Position numbers and translations under genes: made by a program. A stretch of 64,000 nucleotides of DNA from Lycocorax pyrrhopterus obiensis (Eukaryota; Chordata; Aves; Passeriformes; Paradisaeidae). Under the pieces are notes generated by a model that saw only the letters and a list, made by a program, of their open reading frames with translations, had not been told where the DNA came from and searched no databases. Location: assembly GCA_014706295.1 (NCBI GenBank), contig JACSVZ010000008.1, positions 22,733,659-22,797,658 of the forward strand, in the 5' to 3' direction. Below are positions 35,901 to 44,900 of the stretch, piece by piece (position 1 is the first letter of the stretch; each line of letters opens with the position of its first letter).

Positions 35901-38900
35901 GTGGAGAGAAACACTATCAATTTTGCCTCTTGAAGTGCAGCATCAATAATTCAGCGCAGAGCAATCGGTCCTGGCTGGGAGGAGGGATGGCGGGTGGGAA
36001 AAGGCGGGAGAGCCACCCGCGTAGCCCAGCCACAGGTTAATATTAAATGAAGTTGCAGATTGCTGTCGGCAGGATAATTGGTGCCTGCCCGGGGCTGTTC
36101 CTGCCTTGGCTGTTCAGGGTACGTGCTGGAGAGCAGGCAGGATTGGGGGTGTTTTGGAGAGCCCCCAACATGGGGTGTGCTGGCCTCTGCCTTCCGTGGA
36201 GGCTGCTGCTGCTGCCACACAGCTCAGGATACGGAGAAGCAGGTCTGGGAGGGTGCCAAACCCTTCCAGAATCTGGGGAGAAACAGGAGGGAGCAGCATC
36301 ATGCCTGGGTGCCACTGGCACCCCAGACAGTGCCAGGCAGGAGGGTGGTGACAGTGAGCAGTATGGACACCTCCTCATGGCCGGCTCAGGGTGAGGGTCC
36401 CTCTGGAGAGGGGAGAAAGCGAGCATCCCCAAGGTGCTGGTGAGAACAAAGTCCAGTGCCAAGCCCTGATTCCTCCTGCTTTCCAGGAACCTCTTTGGCA
36501 GGAGTGCTGCGTCTTGGCTCCAGGAGGGACTGGCCTTTCTGGGTGTGATGCTTTGGTGCCTGGGTTCAGGGTGTCATCCAGCCTGGTGGGTTTGACAGAC
36601 CCCAGAGGTCAAGGTGAGCTTGCTGCAGGGGGGTAGATCTTGGAGCATCGAAATCTAGCCCAGGACAGCTGCAGGCACTCCAGGTTGAAGTTTGGGATTC
36701 CCTGGGCTGGGCTGCACCAGAGATTTCCTCATGTGCAGTGGATTTAACTCTTGCCTTCCCAAGGGCTAGCAGGTTTGCCAGCTGGCTCTAGGGCTGGGCA
36801 GGGTGTGTTGGCTCTCCCGGCAGCCCTGAGGTCCCCAAGGTCCACAGCACCTGTAGTGCACCCTGTGCCTCTGCTGCTTGTGGTGACATGTCCTGCTCAG
36901 CCCAGCCAGACCTAATTAGCTTGTTGAATCTCTTCTCCCTCCGGCCTTGTGTTAATCACTTTTCACATTGCTTCCTTCCCAATTCCCTCTGGCCTGATTT
37001 GCTCTTACTGTTGCTGATGTGCCTGGAGAGGGGAGAAAGGGGACCCAGCTGGACATGGAGCAGGGCCCCCACTGTGTCCCAGGATGGGCTCTGAGCCAGC
37101 AGATGGAGGGGCAGGAGATCACTCAGCCACAGGGAGGTGAGAAAATCACAGGCTGGAGAAAAAGCAAGAAATCTAGAGAACAAAAGAGGGTATTGGGTCA
37201 GCCCTTCTTTATAGCCCTGCTCTGTTGGTGGAGGGTGAAACCTTCAAGTCCAGTGGGAGAAGCTGGCACTCTCTAGTGCAGGGTTGTGTTGGGCTGCAGG
37301 GTGCTGTGGGAGCTCAGTGGGGTCTCCTTCACCTCTCCCCTGTGAGGGGCAGGATTAGACCCCAGGACTGGGCACAGATGGCAATAGAAGTGCCCTGGAC
37401 TGGGCTCTAGGGAGTATGGAGTCCATGGCCCCTGGAGTGCAGGTAGCAGGATGTTTGATGTGCCATCCATGCTTGGCTGCAGCATCCCCTCCCAGGGATA
37501 CAGGAAAATGTCTCATTCCCCCATGGGTGCCTGCCCTGGGGCTTGTCGTACTGCTGGGGCAGGAGGTGGCCTCATCAGAAGCAGCTTTTAGGTGAGAGGT
37601 GCATAGACAGCTGTCAGAAAGTGACTTTCTAATAACCACTGTTGCCAGGCTGGAGTCTGTCCTGCTGCCCTCAAAGCAGGACTTCGGGTGGACTCTGGGG
37701 AGCACCCACCCTGGCTGTCCCTGACGTGCTGCCCTCCCTCCAGGCAGCACCCTGTGGGGCACGTTTGCACCCTGTGGAGCGCATGTCTCTCCAGCAGCAA
37801 GCAAGGTACCCAGGGCTGGCAGCCCCCAGCCATGGCTGTGACTGACTTGCTGGTGCAGAGATGCAGAGGAAGAGGGAAGAGATGAGGGTTGCAGATGCCT
37901 GTGGAGGTGATCAGCAGACAAGGCTGAGCTCCAAGGCAGGGAACTCGTGCCATGCAAGGTGAGGACACTGTTGGGGGGGAAGGTTTGGTGGTTTCTGATG
38001 GGGCAGAGGGGATTTCCTGGGCAGGGCTGGTCCCTGAGCTGGTGGCAGCAGTATCCCTGTAGCGTGTGCTGAGCTCGAGGGTCCCTGCAGACTGCTCAGC
38101 TCCAGTATCACCACGAGCTGCTGTTGGGGTGGAAGTCAGTGTGGCTGAGCCTCCTCCAACTCCATGCACCCACTGGTGCCAGTTCTGCACCCCTTTGCGG
38201 GTGCCTGTGCCAGGCTGTGTAGTGCAGGGGAGCCCTGGGGGAGACCTGACCCCTAAGCCCCTTGGGAAGTTTAATGGGCTCTCCTTCTCTGCAGCCTGGG
38301 TGTCCCGAGGGACCCCAGTGGGTGCCAGGGCAGGAAGAGGGAGGGCCAAGGCAGGTCTCTCCTCCCCTGCCCTCCCCTCTCCTGCGTTGCTGGGTCTGTT
38401 GCTGCCAGAGCAGCTGCCGGCTGGGGCTGTGTGTCTGGGGGATGGCGGCTGAGGCACCCTGGGACCTGCAGGGGCTGCAAACGGTGGGCATCATCCTGCT
38501 GCTCTGCTCCAGCCTCAAGATACTCCATGCCCTGGGCATCATCGACCTGACCAGGGGAGGTGGGATGGGGACAGGGATGGGGATGGGGTTGCAATGAGAT
38601 GGGGATGTTGTGGTGGAGGTGCTCCTCCTATCCCAAGAGCTGCAGGGTGCTTAGGGGAGTTTTTGGAGGATTAGTGTGGTTTAGGGCTTTTTTTGGGGGG
38701 GGAGGGGGGCATTGGAGTGTCTGGCAGCATTAGGATGTAGGGAAGTGGGGGGTGTCTGGGGGTGTTTCAGAGTGTTAGGACATTGGGTGGGAATATTTGT
38801 GGACATTGGAATGTGTGGTGTTGGGTGCAGGATGCTGGAAATGTAGGGTGTCTGGGAGCATTAGGGTGGGGGATATCTGGGTCTTGAGGCACTGGGATGC

Positions 38901-41900
38901 AGTGATGTGTGGGGTGCTGGGGGATGGATACTGTTTGGGCTATTGGAGTCTCAGGGCAATGGGATGCAGAGGGCTGGGCTTTGTGAGATGATGGGGAAAA
39001 GGACTGCAGGTAACTGGGGCTGAGGAGGTAAGTGTGAGCTGGGAGAAAAGAGCCATGGATGTGGCGTGCAGCACCATGCAGGGCAAAGCTTTCTCACTGC
39101 TACAGGAACTGGTGGCTATGGGGGAAATGTGGGAAAACAGGCTAGAGCCCCTTTGCCCTCCCTGTGGGGCTGTGCCAGGGCTGGGGAAGGAAGAGGATGC
39201 TGTGGGCGTTATGCTTCCTGGATTGGTAAGTGGGTACTGAGGATAGGGCTGGATGTGGCCAGAGAAGAGGACCCAAAATATGTCAGAGCAATGGATACAG
39301 GACCTGTTGGTTGTGCCTGGTGAGGGTGGGAGTGCAGGGAGCTGCATGGTGCTGATGCCTTGTTTCCTGGCTGCCTTCCTCGACTGTGCCACAGACAGTC
39401 CCAGCTCAGACAAGGGCTGCCAACAGACTTTGCATGAATGTGTTTTGGGGTTGGTTTGCCTCCATCTTCTCTGCCTCCTTGCTGGCACTGGGGATGCTGT
39501 GAGATGAAGGGACTGCAGATCACATCCCCTCGGGTAGCCAGATCTCGGAATGGGAGGATGTGTGGATAGGAGTGATCAGAGGAGCAATTAGTAGTAGAGC
39601 AGAGGAAGGGGAGGACAGGAAGGTGCTGTTCCCAGGAGGTGCTTTCAACCCCCTTCTGATGGAGGATGTCCCTGAGCTGCCTGGGATCTGGCTGGGGTGT
39701 GGCTGAAGCACATCCACTCTTTGTCCCTGTGCCTTACTGTGGAGGGTATGGATGGCAGATGGGTAATGGGTATGCAGAGCACCAGCTCTCTTGTGGAACG
39801 CACTGCTTGCAGCCAAGAGGAGCTGCTGCTCTGCTGGGGCATTTTTTTGGGTAACTCCTCTGGCACCTTGGATGTGCTGGTTCCTGCTGCCAGAGGAGGT
39901 GCCGATGGGGGCAGGATGTGTCCCTGTGTGTGGGTCTTGCAGCAGGGTGATGCATCTGGCTGTCCCGGTCCTGCACCTTTGTCTGCTCCTTTTGGGGAGC
40001 CCCTGAGCTCCACTGTCCCTTGGGATGTGTATCCTGTCCCATTCCCTGCTCACAACATTTTGTACATGGTGTGGCCTGAAGAAATTATTATTCTGCAACA
40101 TCTCCTTTGGGCACAGCCAGGCTATCTGGGAGCACTGTCACAGGCTGGGGATGGGAGTGGGGACAGCACTGCTGTGAGCCCCACTTGGCTCTGTGGCCCA
40201 TTCTGGCCCGTGGCCCTACCTCCTCCCGCTGGGGTCTGCTCAGTACAAGGGTTGTGCAGCTGTTCCTCCCCCTGGTGCTGGGGAATATCCTGGTCCTGAG
40301 CCTCTGCTGTCCCATGAACCGCAGCTCGCTTGGCAGCTTTGCTGCTTCCAGCTCTGTCCCACCCCCAGGACAGGGACTCTCTGGCCCCAGGAGATGCCAG
40401 CTCTGATTTCATTCCTCTGATGGATGACTGTCTGGCACCTTTGCTACACTTGGCTCTGCATTGCTGACTGATGAGGGTCATTTGCAGAGCTGCTCGTGGT
40501 GGGACACATCGTGACCTCCCCAGGGCGGCTGGGGGGACTCACTCTTCCTCCTGCTGACCATCATTGCAGACCCCAGAGAGCTGTGGTTGGTGGCACTGCC
40601 TGAGGCTGGGTACTTGCCTGAGTGGCTGAAGCCCTGCACAGAGATTATTGTCAGCCACAGGTTTTAGGGGCAGCTGGGTTCACATCAGCCTTGGGATACC
40701 AGCTCCTCCTGACCTGCCAACTGACCCAGTGCTGCCCCAGGGGTCAAGCAGGGGCTCTGGGTGCTGCTGGTGCTCTGCCCCCCTCCTGGAACGGTGCTGT
40801 GCCCAGGAGCTGGGCTGGGGACTCTGTGGGGGTCTTATCATGGGAAACACATTTTCCACCCATCATGATCATGCATTTATCGACAGGTTACTGACAGTGA
40901 TGGGGGAGTTTTGGCACTGCCTGTTGGTTTGTTATTGTAGGGTCTTTTCTAGCAGGAGGGTGCCATGGAAGGAGTGGGTTGGTCTCTCCATCCAGCTGTC
41001 ACTGTGGGGGCACTCATGGCTGTGGCTCTGTGGCAGGACAGGGACACTGTTATGCATCAGACTGACTCTGTGTCCTGCTTTTCCTCTGGGGAGACCATGG
41101 AGTAGCCCAGGCTTGGCTCCTCCATGGGAAGGGGGTGTCAGCCCAGCCCTGGGTAACCCTCAGCGTGGTGGCATTGGCTGGATCCAGCCCCCAAGGACAC
41201 ATCAGCTGCTGGTGGCTCGATACTAAGTGGTCCGTGGCCATCCTGATGGCAATCATTGCTGGGAGCAGGGATCTACCCACTGTAGGTCCCTTTGGAACCA
41301 GCCTTAGGGATTCATTTCAACAGCATGTGGAGGTGGGGATGTGAAATCTCTTCCTCTTCTCGTGCTGCTCAAGGATGGAGTCTCAGTTTGTGTGCGTTTG
41401 TGGATGTTTCGAAGTTGCAGAGCTGCGGAGTGATGCATGGAAAGCGACAAGCCACTTAACCCGGCAGACCTCCCGCCGCAGATAAAACACTGCCAGCCCT
41501 TTTTGTTCTGTGCCAGCCGCTGGATGGCCCTTGCAGAAGGGTGGAGAGCAGAGCAGCATCTGGAAAAGGAGCTGTTGCTGGCAGGGACAGCGCTTGTGCT
41601 GCAATGTCCCTTGTGTCCAGAGTGGCAGCACATGGCTGGGCTCTGCTCCTCATCTTTGGGCAGAGCTGTTTCCCAGCAAGGGGGAGCTCCCAGACTTGCT
41701 TGTGGTTTGGATGCTGGGGACAGAAAGAGGCTGGTGTGTCCTACCCAGCAGAGCCCTTGTGTTCACTAAAGCCAGGACAGCAAAACCCCAGTCCTGGTCA
41801 CCCCTCTCCTGTTGTTAAGCTGCATGTGCTGAATGTGCTCCCTCCCCTGCCCTGGGGACCCTGGAATCAGGCCCCCTTTGGTTTCCTCCTTGAGAAAACG

Positions 41901-44900
41901 CCCATGTTCTTTATTTTTTTTCTTTTTCCTTCTTTATAACAAACTAAAGTGTAACTTGCACCCGACCTGACCTACTGCACGTGCCTATACCTGCTGCCCC
42001 TGTGAGTCCAACCACAGTTTACTCTCTGTTGCATCTCTCTCGCTGTGTGGTTTCCCTCCTGCTCTGTTCCCTCCCGGGTCCATCACCCTGGCATTGGGTG
42101 TTGCTCTGCCCACCCTGTCCCTTCCCTCTCAGCAAAGGGGATACTTCTGCCTGCCAGGTCTGTTCCCACAGCTCAGCTCTGCTGGAGGGACCTGGCCCCA
42201 GAGCATCCTTGGAAGGCTGAAAGGTGCAATTTCCCTTTCCCTCTGCAAATTAAGGCCCTGGAAGCATAGCTGGGACAAAACCATGGTTTATGTACAACTG
42301 ATGCCCACTTCTAGGAAGGAAAAATCCTCTTTCCTCACCTGCCTGCAAACCCTGGAGCAGACAGGAGCCAGGTTGTGCTGTTCTGCCAGTGCCAAGATCC
42401 TGGTCCTCACCCTTGCCCCTGTCACCTCCTGACAAATGCCAGGGGGTGCGTTTTTTCATCCCTACACATTTGCACATCACTGTCACCCTGCTGTGGATGC
42501 TACATCCCTGGGGAGAATTTGCCCTCTTTGAGTGGCTTTGTGTGATGTCCTGCTGGAACCATGACCTCCTGGAGCTATTCTCCATCCCTCAGAACAATGG
42601 ATCTGCCTTGGTGTGAGCTCAGAGGCTCCCAGATTCTGCCCGTGGGCACTTTGGGGCCAACCTAGCAGTGGCTGCTGGATGCAGACCCATGTCCCTGTCC
42701 TGGAGCTGGGTACCATGGAACACCATTTTCCTGGCATCTGGGGCTCAGCTTAGCCTCACAAGGCTGAAAAAGGGCTTCTGTGGCAGCTATCTGCTAGAAC
42801 CCTAGAGAAACAACCCCAAAACCAGGGCTTAGGATGCACAGGCATTGTGACCTGCTGCTTGCAGATGTACAGGATGCTTGGAGCAAACACAGTGACAAAC
42901 CAGAACTCCAAAGGGACTTTGCACCTTTTGTCCCATTTGTCCCCATGCTGGTGCCTTGCCTCCCCTTGGAGGCTCAAGCCTGGCATGGCCTTCATCCCCT
43001 CCTCTTCCTCCTTTCCCTACCTGCAGCATTAGTCCTGCGCTGAGTTTGCTGGCTTGAGGTACTGTGGGAAGGGAGGGAGGGGGTCTGCAGCCATGGGGCA
43101 ACACCAGCTGGGAGAGATGGGGCTGAGTGAAACCATTGGGGCCCAAATGGGGGAACAGGGGATGGCAGTGGGGTCAGTACAGGACCTACTATTAATGCAG
43201 GGTGACTTGGATGCAATGGCCATGGGCCAGGCTGCTGTGGGTAGTCCCTCGCCCAGCCCCGCAGCCTGGCCAAGGCAAAGCCTCGAGCCCCGTTCTCCTT
43301 CTGGCTGTCTCAAAGCAGGTCCCTGGGCTCGGGTCCCAGTGCAGCACTGGGACGGGGGTGCATGCTGCAGTCTGGGCTGCATGGGGGCTCCGGTGCATGC
43401 TTTGCCTTCAGCCCTTGGGTGCCAGCAGGATCAAACCCAGCCCGAGCTTGGGGAGGATGCAATGCCCTGGCTCAGCCGCAGGCTGTTTCTTGGGCTTCAT
43501 CCTACCCTGCCTCCCTGCAGAGTCCCTTGGGGCGGGTCCCGGGGGAGCAGGTATTTGTCCTCAAGGCTAAAGGACAGAGTCAGGCCCTGCCATTTCCTGA
43601 CTTTCTGGGCTCCTGGGAGTCTCCAGTGCACCCCGGCATGATGGGGGTGTACAGAGGCACCGGGTGTGGGTAGCCTAGCAGGGTTGCCCCCATCCTCCCC
43701 AAGGATGGATACTCCAGTGCGGGTTTGTCCTGGGATTGAGCAGGAAGGCCGACCAGAGCCTGGGCTGGGTTTTGCCTTCCTGCTCCTCCAGCCTCACGCT
43801 GCATGTGCTGCCACCGCTCAGATCACCCTGCGCCGGGCGCCCAACCCTGCTGCCTGTCGGGACCGGGGGCTGATGCTCTGTTAACTCTTCTTCTGCTTGG
43901 TGACTCCTTCTTTCTTCCAGGCAACCCGCCAGTCCAAACTAAAAAAGCGCTGAAGCAGCGATTCCTCAAACTGCTGCCCTGCTGCCGGCCCAAATCCATC
44001 CCCTCGCTCAGTGAAAGCAAGTGCTTCTTCTTGCCTTTGTGTGTGTTTGTCCCCGGCGGTGCTGCTGCCTGCTCTCCGCCCCGGCCCTGCCTGCGGGAAG
44101 GGGACGCCTCCACCTCTCCCCTGCCCTGGCTGTCAGGATCAGCCCTGCCCTGGAGGGGTCCGATCCCATGGGCTCTGCACCCACCTCTGTCTTTACCTGC
44201 TCACAGGCTGGTTTTCTCCCTCTTCATCTCCCTGGAGCAGCTCCCACGGGATGCACAGCGGCAAGAACCGCTTGGGAGCTGTCTCAGGGTAGCAGGGCCC
44301 TCCCGGCATTGGTTTAAGGGGTGGGGGTTTGTTTCTCTAAGTTCAGGGTCGGTTTGGAGATGGAGGTGTGATGGGGGGATGAAAGAGGCTGAGCAGGGAG
44401 TGAGTGCAGAGTCCCCTAACCCCCTGTACTGGCTGTGCTTGGTGAGTCCAAGCCCCTGGTCAGGATCTCCCCCAGCTCCACAGTGCAAGCCAGTTCCCCC
44501 TGGGAAGAGGTGAGTATGGAGGGGCAGGGTCTGAACCATCCCATGGAGAGGGGCTGTGTGCCCCTCTTGGCTGAGTGGGGTCTAGGGATGCTGGTTGCTG
44601 CAGGCAGGGGTTGTGCAGCTTGGCAGATGGTGGAGAGAAGATGTCAATGAAGGTGGGAGCACAGTGGGCAGAATGGAATCTGGAAAGGCTGGGAGGGGGC
44701 ATTTGGGGCTGGGGGTTCTGAGGGGCAACTTTCGTGCTGGACGTGAGCCCTGGTGCTGCAGGACATCAAGGCTCTGAACTCCACAGGGCAGATGCCTGTG
44801 CTGGTGGGAGGAGAAGGGCAGGCGGGGAGGGTTTCAGCACTGGGAGGTTTTCACACCTCTTTTCTGCCCAGCCTGGAGGGGGGTTGCTGCCCAGTGTCAG

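Noticed and set aside
44207..44290. Possible mini-exon in KCNIP2 intron 2 after a CACAG acceptor
   Set aside because: The frame [10 protein letters not shown]... has no phase-1 GT donor and does not resemble the mammalian 18-residue insert.
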